Below are positions 9,339-17,283 of a stretch of 64,000 nucleotides of DNA, piece after piece (positions within the stretch are counted from its first letter, which is position 1; every line of letters begins with the position of its first letter). Both the position numbers and the translations under genes were made by a program. The stretch is taken from NCBI RefSeq assembly GCF_900088125.1, contig NZ_FLQT01000003.1, positions 1,363,071-1,427,070 on the forward strand. Reading direction: 5' to 3'. The notes beneath the pieces are model-generated. The model made no database searches and had not been told where the DNA came from. It saw nothing but the letters and a program-made list of their open reading frames with translations. The DNA is from Peptoniphilus pacaensis (lineage in GTDB: Bacteria > Bacillota > Clostridia > Tissierellales > Peptoniphilaceae).

Positions 9339-9381
9339 TGACCCCTAAAAGTTGGACAAAGAAATCCATCTTTGGGGGTCA
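9339..9381. mobile_element. IS3-like terminal repeat relic, left edge of the accessory cassette
   Basis: TGACCCCTAAAAGTTGGAC at 9339-9357 resembles the outer end of IS3/IS150-group elements. It is followed at once by an oppositely oriented, less perfect copy ending GGGGGTCA at 9381, so two ends abut with no transposase between. A matching inverted copy lies at 15906-15924. The minus strand beyond it (to about 9478) has a short open frame that may be the eroded end of a transposase, but I cannot confirm it. The rest of 9382-9539 holds no recognisable gene. Confidence 0.5.
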
Positions 9382-9539
9382 CTTTAGTTTGTGGCGTGTT
9401 TTTGCGTTGAGTAAGAGCAAATCCTTTGCCGAAAGGCAGAGAATCCATTTCAATTTTAGATTCATCATCAAACATCAACAGATGGAGGCGATGGCTCGGT
9501 CGTAAAAGTGTTTCGAATAAAGCGGCGGCAATGACATTT

Positions 9540-9581
9540 GGACAAAAGTTAGGTGAAATTTCCTTTTCAATTCAGTATGAT
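9540..9581 (+). promoter_or_regulatory. Promoter of the sensor kinase operon with box GGACAAAAGTTA
   Basis: The box GGACAAAAGTTA is at 9540-9551 and a -10, TATGAT, at 9576-9581; box start to -10 start is 36 bases. The same box lies 36 bases before the -10 at 11831. There is no good -35, as expected for an activated promoter. Inference: binding site of the cognate response regulator. Confidence 0.6.
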
Positions 9582-9615
9582 TAAAATAGAGACTAATGGA
9601 CGTGAGGAGGAAGCC

Positions 9616-11178
9616 GTGAACCGATTTTTGTCTTATAAAAAACCGATCTCGTTATGGGCCCATAGCCTGACCCAGCTGGCCCTTTACTGGTTTTATTTAG
9701 TCGCCGTAAAAAAAGGTGGCGGCAGTTTTCATATCGTCGTTTTAACCGGTCTTTTTACGCTCACGAATTTTATCTCTTTCTTTATTCTGCTTGAGGAGAG
9801 AGAAAAAAATTACGTCTACCGGGTTTGTACTACTCTGCTTTTGATTCCCCTTTATTTTATCTCGGAAGATTTCATCGTAGCATATCTTCACAATGACATT
9901 CTTCTGCGCTATTTTTTTGTCCTTCAGTTGATCTTTTCCTATATGGATATCGTCCTAGAAGGACATTTTCGCTTCGGTGCTTTTCGTCTTTTGACCCTCC
10001 TCGCTTTTTTAGCGATCTTTCTTCTCTCGACCTTTTCTTCTCTGGAGGTCAACTTTTTATACATGGGGATCTACTTTATCTTTTGCTTGTTTCCCCTTCT
10101 CTTTTTCCTCGTCAAAAAGAAAGAAATACAGGGGCGGGGCCTTTATAGTTACCGGATTATGGTGTCGACTGCGGTCTTCCTGGTCTTGTATTTATGGGGA
10201 AGTTTCTATCTCTCTTCTCTATGGAATTATTTTGAGAATTACGAGGAATTTTATATGATGGCCGTCTTAGCCGCCATCTTAATCTATTTGCTTACAAAAG
10301 CGTGCCGTTTATTCCTCAAGGCCTTTGTCCCGTCTTTTAAAGAGTGGGCGAAGTTTTGCTCTGTGCTTTTTCTCATTCTTTTTATCGTCAACGGTTTTCC
10401 AAGGGATTTTACCGAAGTCTTCTTCCTCTCCCTTTTCTTGAGCGCGTTTTTCGTCATGGTCTCCAATTACTTCAATTACCGCGACCTGAGCCGGGAAGAG
10501 ATAGGCAGTCTTTTGAACAGGGGAAAGGAAAATCTCCTGTTGGATAAGTATGCGCGCCTCTATTCCGAGAAGAACACTCGTTTTCTCCACGATATGATTT
10601 TGCAGGACATTATTCTCGTACAGAAGCTGGTTCAAAAGGCTCCGTCTTTTTCCGAGAGGGATCAAATTCTGGAAATTCTCTCGAACAACATTAAAAAAAT
10701 CCGCCAAGAATTGAATGCCTATGACCCGATCTTAAGTCCTAAAGTAAGCTTAAATAATAATTACTATGGACTTATTAAGGATTTGGAAGACAGGTACCAA
10801 AATCGGGGCATACTAATCGACTTCACTTGTTCCGAGGAATTTTCAGTGCCCGGCCCCTACGACAGCTTTCTGTATAAAGCCCTTTACGAATTGGTGAGCA
10901 ATCTTTTCAAGCACGGAAAGGGCGATTACGCCGAAATTCATTTGGAGGAAAAACAAAAGGAGATTCATCTGTCTATGATAAATTACGGCGATTACTTGGA
11001 GGAAGGTGCGGGCCGGAGCACCGGCTTGAAATTATTGGATTTCGAAACCAAACGGCTGGACGGAGTATTTCGGGTAGAAGAGGGCCGAGAAGAAGAGGAA
11101 AAGTACCTGGCCTTCTATGTGAATGTACCGATTAAAAAGGAGCGGATCTATGAAGATTATGTTAATCGAAGATCATAA
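9616..11178 (+). CDS. Membrane-bound sensor histidine kinase (NarL-type partner)
   Basis: A 520-residue inner-membrane kinase. The first 310 or so residues are mostly hydrophobic and form about eight to ten membrane segments with almost no extracytoplasmic domain. The dimerisation helix has R-F-L-H-D-M-I-L-Q near residue 330, with the HDxxxQ phospho-acceptor pattern of HisKA_3 kinases. The ATPase domain keeps E-L-V-S-N-L-F-K-H (N box) and G-R-S-T-G-L-K-L-L (G box). The GTG at 9616, after AGGAGG, is preferred over in-frame upstream codons at 9553. It overlaps the regulator gene by 29 bases. The many membrane spans and lack of a sensor domain suggest detection of a membrane-active compound or of the transporter itself; that is inference. 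Confidence 0.85.
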   Translation: MNRFLSYKKPISLWAHSLTQLALYWFYLVAVKKGGGSFHIVVLTGLFTLTNFISFFILLEEREKNYVYRVCTTLLLIPLYFISEDFIVAYLHNDILLRYFFVLQLIFSYMDIVLEGHFRFGAFRLLTLLAFLAIFLLSTFSSLEVNFLYMGIYFIFCLFPLLFFLVKKKEIQGRGLYSYRIMVSTAVFLVLYLWGSFYLSSLWNYFENYEEFYMMAVLAAILIYLLTKACRLFLKAFVPSFKEWAKFCSVLFLILFIVNGFPRDFTEVFFLSLFLSAFFVMVSNYFNYRDLSREEIGSLLNRGKENLLLDKYARLYSEKNTRFLHDMILQDIILVQKLVQKAPSFSERDQILEILSNNIKKIRQELNAYDPILSPKVSLNNNYYGLIKDLEDRYQNRGILIDFTCSEEFSVPGPYDSFLYKALYELVSNLFKHGKGDYAEIHLEEKQKEIHLSMINYGDYLEEGAGRSTGLKLLDFETKRLDGVFRVEEGREEEEKYLAFYVNVPIKKERIYEDYVNRRS

Positions 11179-11752
11179 AATGCTGGCCCAATGCTTGAAG
11201 ATGGATTTAGAATCCTGCGGGGAAATTCGGGTGGACATTCCGGAGAAAATGAAAGACATAAACGACAAATTACAAGAAGAGACCTACGATCTTCTTCTTA
11301 TAGACATTAATCTGGACGGTATGGCGAAGGGAGAAAACGGTCTGGAGTTAAGCGAAGCGTTGATGCAGGATTACGGTGCGAAAGTGTTAATTTTATCGGG
11401 CTATAATCTTGATTTTTACCGGGAAAAGGCCGAGGAGATGGGCTGTATGGGTTTTATTTCGAAAGAAGAGTCGACCCAAAGTCTTTTAGCGAAGATACGA
11501 GGGGTTTGCTTGGAGAACAAAAGGTATTTTTCCTCTAAGAAACATCTTCAGGAAAAGCTCACGGAAAACGAATTAAAAATTCTCCGCCTCTATGCCTCGG
11601 GAAAATCACGAAAAGAAGTCGCAAAAGAAGCCTATATGTCCACCTCTTCCCTGGCCGTTTTATTAAATCGCATTTACGGCAAGTTAGACGTAAAAAATTA
11701 CCAAGAAATGGTACAAAAAGCCAGAGAAATCGGCTATATCGATCCCTTTTAG
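11150..11752 (+). CDS. Response regulator, NarL/LuxR family
   Basis: A 200-residue two-domain regulator. The receiver has E7-D8, the phospho-acceptor D52 (L-L-I-D-I-N), a serine in L-S-G-Y and lysine in I-S-K-E. The C-terminus is a LuxR-type helix-turn-helix (T-E-N-E-L-K-I-L-R-L-Y-A-S-G-K-S, then the recognition helix ending L-N-R-I-Y-G-K-L). The start at 11150 has AAGGAG upstream. The overlap with the kinase shows translational coupling. Its likely sites are the GGACAAAAGTTA boxes at 9540 and 11795, giving autoregulation and control of the ABC operon. Confidence 0.9.
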   Translation: MKIMLIEDHKMLAQCLKMDLESCGEIRVDIPEKMKDINDKLQEETYDLLLIDINLDGMAKGENGLELSEALMQDYGAKVLILSGYNLDFYREKAEEMGCMGFISKEESTQSLLAKIRGVCLENKRYFSSKKHLQEKLTENELKILRLYASGKSRKEVAKEAYMSTSSLAVLLNRIYGKLDVKNYQEMVQKAREIGYIDPF

Positions 11753-11794
11753 GAAGAAGCGCCACAAGCCTTCTTCCTTTTTTGTGAAAAGTTC

Positions 11795-11836
11795 GGACAA
11801 AAGTTAACTGTGACCGAGGTGTAAATTGCCTATAAT
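11795..11836 (+). promoter_or_regulatory. Promoter of the ABC operon with box GGACAAAAGTTA
   Basis: The same 12-bp box as at 9540 is at 11795-11806, and TATAAT is at 11831-11836, again exactly 36 bases after the box start. The -35 region is poor. Box at roughly -48 to -37 is where a class II activator would sit. Confidence 0.65.
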
Positions 11837-11860
11837 CAATAGAAAAGGAGATGGAAGATA

Positions 11861-12499
11861 ATGAACAAGAAAAAAACAATTTTGGGAATTTTGTTGGTTT
11901 TGGTCGTTCTGGCTTCGGCGCTGTATCTAAAAAAAGAATCCACTTATTCCATGGTGCAGGATCAAAGGAAAAGTGAAAATAGCCAAGGGAAAACTCAGGA
12001 CGGTTCCGATGATAGAAGCCCGCAAGACATTGCTGCGGACAAAAAGATTGCCAAGCAACGGGCGAAGAACAGAAAGGATTGGCTCGAAAAGGGTATGACC
12101 GGCTCGGTGACCAGAGGCGGCGACATCGTCCTCGGGCCGAGGGGAGATGAAAGGGGCCCGGAATTATTTGCTGAGTTGGATCAATCTGTGTCGAATTATA
12201 TTAAATCAAAACCGGACACCTATCCCCCGAGGGAAGAGGGACACGAGAACGATAATGACGCAGAGTTGGTCTTTGGGCCAACGGTGGATTACCGAATTGA
12301 TGAAATGATTGGCACCATCCCTGCGGAAGCGCGAAAAGGACCGATTCAAGGTCTTAAGAATGACGAACTCTTTGTCTATGAAGCCAGGCGGCTGGACGGG
12401 TCCTATGACGAACTTCTCCTGGCCAAGCCTCATGGCGAGAAGGAATGGAAGGTGGTCTTTGCCGGGTCTTACTACGACTTGAAAAAGGCGGTTCAATAA
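11861..12499 (+). CDS. Hypothetical secreted or membrane-anchored protein, first gene of the ABC operon
   Basis: 212 residues with no family I recognise. Residues 6-22 form one hydrophobic segment after a lysine-rich N-terminus: a signal anchor, or a signal peptide cut after the A-S-A at residues 18-20. There is no cysteine, so it is not a lipoprotein. Residues 28-75 are polar and probably disordered. The rest has two similar short units, I-V-L-G-P-R-G-D near 89 and L-V-F-G-P-T-V-D near 137. It is preceded by GGAGATGG and the response-regulator-type box. Being first in an operon with an ABC exporter, it may be a sensor, an accessory immunity protein or the exported product; none is shown. Confidence 0.7.
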   Translation: MNKKKTILGILLVLVVLASALYLKKESTYSMVQDQRKSENSQGKTQDGSDDRSPQDIAADKKIAKQRAKNRKDWLEKGMTGSVTRGGDIVLGPRGDERGPELFAELDQSVSNYIKSKPDTYPPREEGHENDNDAELVFGPTVDYRIDEMIGTIPAEARKGPIQGLKNDELFVYEARRLDGSYDELLLAKPHGEKEWKVVFAGSYYDLKKAVQ

Positions 12500-12573
12500 G
12501 GGCAAAAAACGAAAAAATTCTTTTGAAGAGCAGAAACAGGACGGCCAGTGTTAGTAAAAAGGGGGAGAAGTCG

Positions 12574-13797
12574 ATGTTTGCTGTCGTAAAACTGGAATTT
12601 AAAAAAATAGCGACCAAGAACAATGCCCTGATTGCGTGCCTGTTTTTGTTGATTTGTGTGGCCAAGATTCTTCCCTATAGCCAATCCCTGGACATGGTCT
12701 TAGAGGGAGGAAAGTTTGGCTCCGGCCTTTCCTATTGGAAATTGATGAAAGAAGAAGGGATTAAATACGACGGTCTTTTAACCGAAGAGCAAATGAAAAA
12801 GGCCCGGACCCTTTACAACGAAAGCAAAGAAAAAGACTTTGTGGAAGGCGCACGATCGGAAGAAAAAGAGTTGGGCTTGAAGCTGATTTATCCCTTCCAG
12901 TGGCTCGCGCAAAGTTTGAATTTTCCGAAAGAGATTGAAATCCAAGACTTTTCAATTCATATAAGCGACCAAGGGATTGAAAAATTTTACCAAGATCGCT
13001 TAAAGGCCATTGGTTCATGGACTCACACCTCGTATCGGTCCTACGACCGGTCGGAGGTTGAAAGCATTCTTCGCCAAGCCGGAGAAGTGAAAACGCCCCT
13101 TTACTACGCTTACAACGAAGGCTGGCGTTACATGGGCGATGCCCTGCACATGACTTTTAATATTTTTTTAATCTACTTGGCCCTCGCCCTGTCTTCCTTA
13201 ACGTCGGCCGACGAAGCGCAGGGATTTACTGAAATGGATGTGCACGCGAAGAATGGGCGCCTTTCCCTCTACTTAGCCAAGGTAAGGGCGGCAGAATTAT
13301 TTGCAGGACTCGCGTACCTCGCTTATTTGTTTTTTTTGCTTCTCTACCACGGAATGATTTATTCCCTTCACGGAGCCAATGCCTCCATCGAATTTTATGC
13401 CGGACCGGCGATTTTCAACCTCACCACTTGGCAAGGGTATTTTCTGGAAGCCTTATCCGGTTTTGCCGCCGTTCTCGTGGTGGTCAATATCATTCTCTTA
13501 TTCTCCCTGGTCTTTCGCAAGTCGAAAGTCTCCCTGCTCGTCTTGGTGCTCGCCTTTGTTTGGCTTGAGAAGTGGGCGGATTCGCCGCAGCCCTGGGCGA
13601 ACACTCTGGCCTACTTTACGCCGCAAAATTTTGTACAAGGCAATTTTTCCGCGTCCAAGCTTTTTGTCCTTCAAAACCACGTCTATCCCTTTACGGCGAT
13701 GGCCTGCTTTCTGTCTTTGATTTACATTGCGAGTAGCCGAATTTTGGCCATGCCGATAATGAACCGCTATTACTTAAAAGGAGGAGAGGGCAAATGA
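12574..13797 (+). CDS. ABC-2-type transporter permease (first)
   Basis: A 407-residue membrane protein. One hydrophobic segment lies at residues 18-36, then an extracytoplasmic loop of about 180 mostly polar residues, then five more segments from residue 190. This layout is that of ABC-2 permeases. The start at 12574 has GGGGGAG upstream; earlier in-frame codons lie inside the preceding gene. It overlaps the next gene by ATGA. With 13794-14891 and the ATPase at 14904 it makes an exporter of unknown substrate. Confidence 0.75.
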   Translation: MFAVVKLEFKKIATKNNALIACLFLLICVAKILPYSQSLDMVLEGGKFGSGLSYWKLMKEEGIKYDGLLTEEQMKKARTLYNESKEKDFVEGARSEEKELGLKLIYPFQWLAQSLNFPKEIEIQDFSIHISDQGIEKFYQDRLKAIGSWTHTSYRSYDRSEVESILRQAGEVKTPLYYAYNEGWRYMGDALHMTFNIFLIYLALALSSLTSADEAQGFTEMDVHAKNGRLSLYLAKVRAAELFAGLAYLAYLFFLLLYHGMIYSLHGANASIEFYAGPAIFNLTTWQGYFLEALSGFAAVLVVVNIILLFSLVFRKSKVSLLVLVLAFVWLEKWADSPQPWANTLAYFTPQNFVQGNFSASKLFVLQNHVYPFTAMACFLSLIYIASSRILAMPIMNRYYLKGGEGK

Positions 13798-14891
13798 AGT
13801 TTTTACTGGAAGTCAATAGAAAAAGAATGCTTCCCTTCCCCTACCTTCCGGTCCTCTGTCTGTTTTTGTTGCTTTCGTCGATCTGCCTTATCAAGGCGGA
13901 ACAGATGAGGTATCTTCAAGAGAGCTTGCACGTGGAAATTTCTGACGGTACGGAATACCGCTACCTGATGGAGAAGACGTGGTACGACGATAAAAAAGTG
14001 GAGGATTTAATCGCAAAGTACGACTTGCCTCAAGAAAATTTGGTCAAAGAGAACATTTCCATTAATGAGTTTTTGCCGGTGGAGAGTATAAATGATGCTC
14101 TGCTTCAAGGAAACAGGCAGCCGTCACAAGGCTTTTTCGAGTATCGAATGAATCTGATAAAAAAGGCAGGCCAAGCTCAAGGAGTGAAGCCAATGGACCG
14201 GCTACTCATCGGCTATTGTGAAGGTTGGAAAGTTCTCCTCCGTAACTTCGATAAGATTTTTTACGCCGTCGCCATGGCCTTGCTTTTTCTCCTCGTTCCC
14301 GTAATGAAAGAAGACGAGCGATTCAAAACGAAGGACATGGTGGAAGCCACCCTTTACGGAAAGAAAAAACTCTTTCAGGCTCGGCTAATCAACGGTTTGG
14401 AAATTGGCGTCCTCACCTATGTGGGCGGCGTGGCTCTGTTTACTCTATTGGTTTTGTTCGTTTACGGAAGCGACGGCCGAGATCTTTTCATTCAAAATTC
14501 AAGAGAATTTTTTCTCTTTCCCATTCAGATAACCTACCTTCAGTATTTTATCTATAAATTTTTAAACGGCCTCGCGCTGACCTTTTGTCTTGTCTTTCTT
14601 TTTCTTTTTTTAGGCGATCGAATCAAAGACGTGAAGGTCTCCTTTTCCCTCGTTCTGGCCTATGTGTCCATTCATTTTTTGCTTCAATCTCTGTGGACTT
14701 CTCCCTCTGCCGGGAAATTCCTATTCCTTTCGCCTTTGTCTTTAATCAACATCGAAGGTCTTCGTACCCGCGTATCTTCTCCGGGGCTAGAAAGTTGCTA
14801 TTTGCTTTCGCTGATCATTCCCATGATTTACGGGGCGCTCTTATGGATAGGGATGTGGCTGGGAAAAAGGAAGTCGTTTGGTAAAGCATAA
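13794..14891 (+). CDS. ABC-2-type transporter permease (second)
   Basis: A 365-residue membrane protein built like its neighbour: an N-terminal segment at residues 11-29, a polar loop of roughly 130 residues, then about five segments. It shares little obvious sequence with the first permease beyond layout and the phrase E-G-W before the second segment, which suggests old duplication and a heterodimeric channel. The start is the ATG of the ATGA overlap, behind GGAGG. Confidence 0.75.
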   Translation: MKFLLEVNRKRMLPFPYLPVLCLFLLLSSICLIKAEQMRYLQESLHVEISDGTEYRYLMEKTWYDDKKVEDLIAKYDLPQENLVKENISINEFLPVESINDALLQGNRQPSQGFFEYRMNLIKKAGQAQGVKPMDRLLIGYCEGWKVLLRNFDKIFYAVAMALLFLLVPVMKEDERFKTKDMVEATLYGKKKLFQARLINGLEIGVLTYVGGVALFTLLVLFVYGSDGRDLFIQNSREFFLFPIQITYLQYFIYKFLNGLALTFCLVFLFLFLGDRIKDVKVSFSLVLAYVSIHFLLQSLWTSPSAGKFLFLSPLSLINIEGLRTRVSSPGLESCYLLSLIIPMIYGALLWIGMWLGKRKSFGKA

Positions 14892-14903
14892 GGAGCGCTG
14901 ATT

Positions 14904-15761
14904 ATGTTAAAAATTGAAAGCGTAAGCAAAAAATTTGGAAAGAAAGAAGCTCTTTCGGATGTGGACTTGGAACTGGAGGCCGGAATTTATGGGCTTTTAG
15001 GGGATAACGGCGCCGGGAAGTCTACTTTAATGAGGCTATTGGTCGGCGTAGATACGCCGACGAGTGGCCGTATCCTCTACGAGGGAGAGGAAATTTCTCA
15101 GTTGAAGGAGAAGTATCGTGGCCTTTTAGGTTATATGCCCCAGGAATTTGCGGTTTTTCCCGGCTTTACGGCCGGTGAGTTTCTAACCTATATGGGCGCA
15201 TTAAAGGGATTAAGTAAAAGGGAACTGAAGGAAAAAATCCCCCGGGTTCTCGCTTTTGTAAATCTTGAGGATGTAAAGGACAAAAAAGTATCGACTTTTT
15301 CCGGTGGAATGAAGCGGCGGGTCGGCATCGCCCAAGCCTTACTCAACGATCCGAAAATTCTGATTTTAGATGAACCGACGGCCGGCTTGGATCCCGGCGA
15401 ACGCATTCGATTTTCAAACATTTTGTCCAACATGTCCAAAGACAAGATCATTCTCTTTTCAACCCATATTATTTCCGACATTGAAGCCATTACAAAAAGC
15501 ATTATCATTCTAAACGACGGAAAAATCAGGGCCAAGACCACGTCGGATAAGTTGATCGAGAAAATGGAGGGTCGTGTGTTTGAGTCGAGGATTCCATTTT
15601 CGGAATTGGCGGCTTATGAAAAAAAGGTTCAAATTATTCGGATGCGTTACGAAGGGGAGCGTTTAAAAATTCGCTACACAGGCGATGCCTTCGAAGGTGC
15701 CCGTCCCGTCCGAGCGAACCTTGAAGACTACTACATTCTTCATCGCAACGAAGTTATTTAG
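14904..15761 (+). CDS. ABC transporter ATP-binding protein
   Basis: A 285-residue ATPase. Walker A G-D-N-G-A-G-K-S-T near residues 34-42, Q-loop M-P-Q-E, signature F-S-G-G-M-K-R-R, Walker B L-I-L-D-E-P and switch S-T-H-I are all present, so it should be active. The C-terminal 70 residues extend beyond the core, as in drug and lantibiotic-immunity ATPases. It ends the operon with the two permeases. Confidence 0.92.
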   Translation: MLKIESVSKKFGKKEALSDVDLELEAGIYGLLGDNGAGKSTLMRLLVGVDTPTSGRILYEGEEISQLKEKYRGLLGYMPQEFAVFPGFTAGEFLTYMGALKGLSKRELKEKIPRVLAFVNLEDVKDKKVSTFSGGMKRRVGIAQALLNDPKILILDEPTAGLDPGERIRFSNILSNMSKDKIILFSTHIISDIEAITKSIIILNDGKIRAKTTSDKLIEKMEGRVFESRIPFSELAAYEKKVQIIRMRYEGERLKIRYTGDAFEGARPVRANLEDYYILHRNEVI

Positions 15762-15772
15762 GCACAGCATCC

Positions 15773-15853
15773 ATGAAAAAAGCGCCCGCGGTTGAACTGA
15801 TCCAAAAAGTCTTAAAAACCGGGGTTGGTCGGAAAACAATGAAATCCGCATAG
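15773..15853 (+). pseudogene. Possible fragment of an IS4-like transposase
   Basis: A 26-codon frame whose A-V-E-L-I-Q-K-V-L-K-T-G-V stretch recalls the segment before the second catalytic aspartate in some IS4-type transposases. No ribosome site and no downstream continuation. Weak evidence, supported only by the flanking IS-like end. Confidence 0.25.
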
Positions 15854-15874
15854 AACGAATGTTATGTAAAACAA

Positions 15875-15903
15875 AATCGAGTAAGCGAAATGCTTACTCG
15901 ATT
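15875..15903 (-). terminator. 12-bp stem hairpin, possible minus-strand terminator
   Basis: AATCGAGTAAGC (15875-15886) pairs perfectly with GCTTACTCGATT (15892-15903) around a 5-base loop. On the plus strand no T tract follows. On the minus strand the tail reads TTGTTTTAC, so it would work better as a minus-strand terminator, or as part of an IS end. Confidence 0.4.
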
Positions 15904-15905
15904 AA

Positions 15906-15924
15906 GTCCAACTTTATGGGGTTA
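15906..15924. mobile_element. IS3-like terminal repeat relic, right edge of the accessory cassette
   Basis: GTCCAACTTTATGGGGTTA matches the reverse complement of 9339-9357 at 16 of 19 positions. The two copies face each other as the outer ends of one 6.6-kb unit. Confidence 0.45.
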
Positions 15925-15939
15925 CTCCGAAAGGGTGCC

Positions 15940-15968
15940 TTTACATATTTTTTCCGTCGGTGTAAAAT
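15940..15968 (+). promoter_or_regulatory. Promoter of the small membrane protein pair
   Basis: TTTACA at 15940-15945 and TAAAAT at 15963-15968, spacing 17. Transcription should begin close to 15975, which is also the A of a start codon. Confidence 0.65.
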
Positions 15969-15974
15969 CAGTTT

Positions 15975-16148
15975 ATGAAACGATATTTACTCTTATTTTA
16001 CGACGTCAGTCGCTTTGCTATTTTTTCAAGTATTCTAGACGATACGGATAAGCTTTGGCTCCGGCTCCTTTGCTCCATCTTATTGGTAGCGTCGGCCTAT
16101 GATTTTATCGACCATATTAAAGGGGCGTTCAGCCATGAACAAGTTTAA
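15975..16148 (+). CDS. Small hydrophobic protein, possibly leaderless
   Basis: A 57-codon frame with hydrophobic stretches at residues 4-20 and 29-44. It has no ribosome site; the promoter at 15940 would start the message at or next to its ATG. Its last 14 bases overlap the next gene, which suggests coupling. I recognise no family. It could instead be an untranslated leader. Confidence 0.45.
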   Translation: MKRYLLLFYDVSRFAIFSSILDDTDKLWLRLLCSILLVASAYDFIDHIKGAFSHEQV

Positions 16149-16422
16149 ATCCACCATAAAAAAGGCGGCCCTCGCCTTTGCCCTGGTGGGCCTCGGGGGA
16201 TTCATCGCGGTAATCCTTACGAAGAGCGCCTATCCCGATCCTCTTTTTGTTTGGGGCAGTCGCATTTCCATGGCGGCGATTTTTATCAGCCTTGGCCTTT
16301 ACGCCGTCTATTGGTTCATGGAGCTTGTCGAGCTCGTGAAAAAGAAAGAGTGGGGCCTGGTGGCGGGGCATTTGCTCCTCGGCGTCCTCGTTTGCTTTTT
16401 GATTCTGCGAAAAATAAGATAA
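16135..16422 (+). CDS. Small membrane protein of unknown function
   Basis: 95 residues with three hydrophobic segments near 8-26, 37-58 and 73-90. The ATG at 16135 has AAGGGG about ten bases upstream and is preferred to the codon at 16099. It overlaps the preceding small frame and is followed by a terminator. No family recognised. Confidence 0.65.
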   Translation: MNKFKSTIKKAALAFALVGLGGFIAVILTKSAYPDPLFVWGSRISMAAIFISLGLYAVYWFMELVELVKKKEWGLVAGHLLLGVLVCFLILRKIR

Positions 16423-16424
16423 GA

Positions 16425-16451
16425 CCTCATCGAAAGATGAGGCCTTTTTTT
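16425..16451 (+). terminator. Intrinsic terminator
   Basis: CCTCATC (16425-16431), GAAA loop, GATGAGG (16436-16442), CC and a run of seven T. Confidence 0.9.
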
Positions 16452-16453
16452 CT

Positions 16454-17239
16454 TTAGCGTCCGTTGAAATCCAGTTGGAAAAACGGGGGATAGTCGCCAC
16501 CTTTTGTAAAGGCAGTCACGGCCGTGCGAGCCACGGGATAGGCGAGGGTCATAAGCTCCTTCATCACGGGATTGGTGATGTATATGGAATCGTAATAGCC
16601 CTTAGGATTTAAAAGCATGCCGCCGAAGGCATCGTCTGCGCCTAATGCCTTCAGGACTTTGTGCTTCCGGGCGTAGGTCTTTAAATCATCCACGTGAAAA
16701 AATTGCTGGCCTATGCGAAAAGACGCCACGGCTCGGTGCACGTCGTGCGTATTGATGCCGTAGGATTCATAGAGAGGGGAGATGCCTGCCGCCACGACGG
16801 CTGGAGAGGGCAAGAGCTCTCTGCAGAGAAAGGCCCGAGGATCGTAGCCCTCTTCTTCTAAAATCACCCGGTCGAAATCCCGCTCCAAGGCCACGTGGCC
16901 GATGGAAATTTTCTCTTCCACCGAATCGATATAGGGATGCACCGTGGCATCCAGTGAAAAATGGGTTAAGAAGCCGAAGAAGTAGGCCCATGTGGGGGAG
17001 AGGGTCGGTCCCTTTTCGATCCATTCCCGATTTCTTTCCAGGAAATTCGCTAAAGGCTTGGCGTGGATTTGTCCGCCTACCTTGTGCTTTTTTGATGTAA
17101 GATAGTAAAAGAACATATCCGGGCCCTGGGCGCCTAAGGCGTAGTGGTCGGGATAGGCGGCGATAATTTCTCGTGCCTTTTCCGACAAGGTGGGCAAGAG
17201 ACGTCGTGCAAAAAAATAATGAGTGACGAGACTGGCCAT
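16454..17239 (-). CDS. Zinc-dependent phospholipase C family protein
   Basis: A 261-residue protein. H7 in V-T-H-Y-F-F, the segment A-L-G-A-Q-G-P-D-M-F near residue 50 and F-L-T-H-F-S-L-D-A-T-V-H-P-Y near 105 match the metal-binding pattern of the zinc-dependent phospholipase C/S1-P1 fold family widespread in clostridia. There is no signal peptide, so it is probably cytoplasmic, and lipase activity is not proven for this branch. The ATG at 17237-17239 has AAGGAG upstream. It is divergent from the TPR gene. Confidence 0.75.
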   Translation of the reverse strand: MASLVTHYFFARRLLPTLSEKAREIIAAYPDHYALGAQGPDMFFYYLTSKKHKVGGQIHAKPLANFLERNREWIEKGPTLSPTWAYFFGFLTHFSLDATVHPYIDSVEEKISIGHVALERDFDRVILEEEGYDPRAFLCRELLPSPAVVAAGISPLYESYGINTHDVHRAVASFRIGQQFFHVDDLKTYARKHKVLKALGADDAFGGMLLNPKGYYDSIYITNPVMKELMTLAYPVARTAVTAFTKGGDYPPFFQLDFNGR

Positions 17240-17283
17240 AACAACTCCTTTCGAGCTCTGATATACTATTAGTGGAGGTACCA

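Noticed and set aside
9290-9478. Minus-strand frame taken as a transposase C-terminus
   Set aside because: Only its overlap with the IS-like end supports this; kept as a remark in the IS relic entry.
15875-15903. Plus-strand terminator of the ABC operon
   Set aside because: Stem is strong but no T tract follows on the plus strand.
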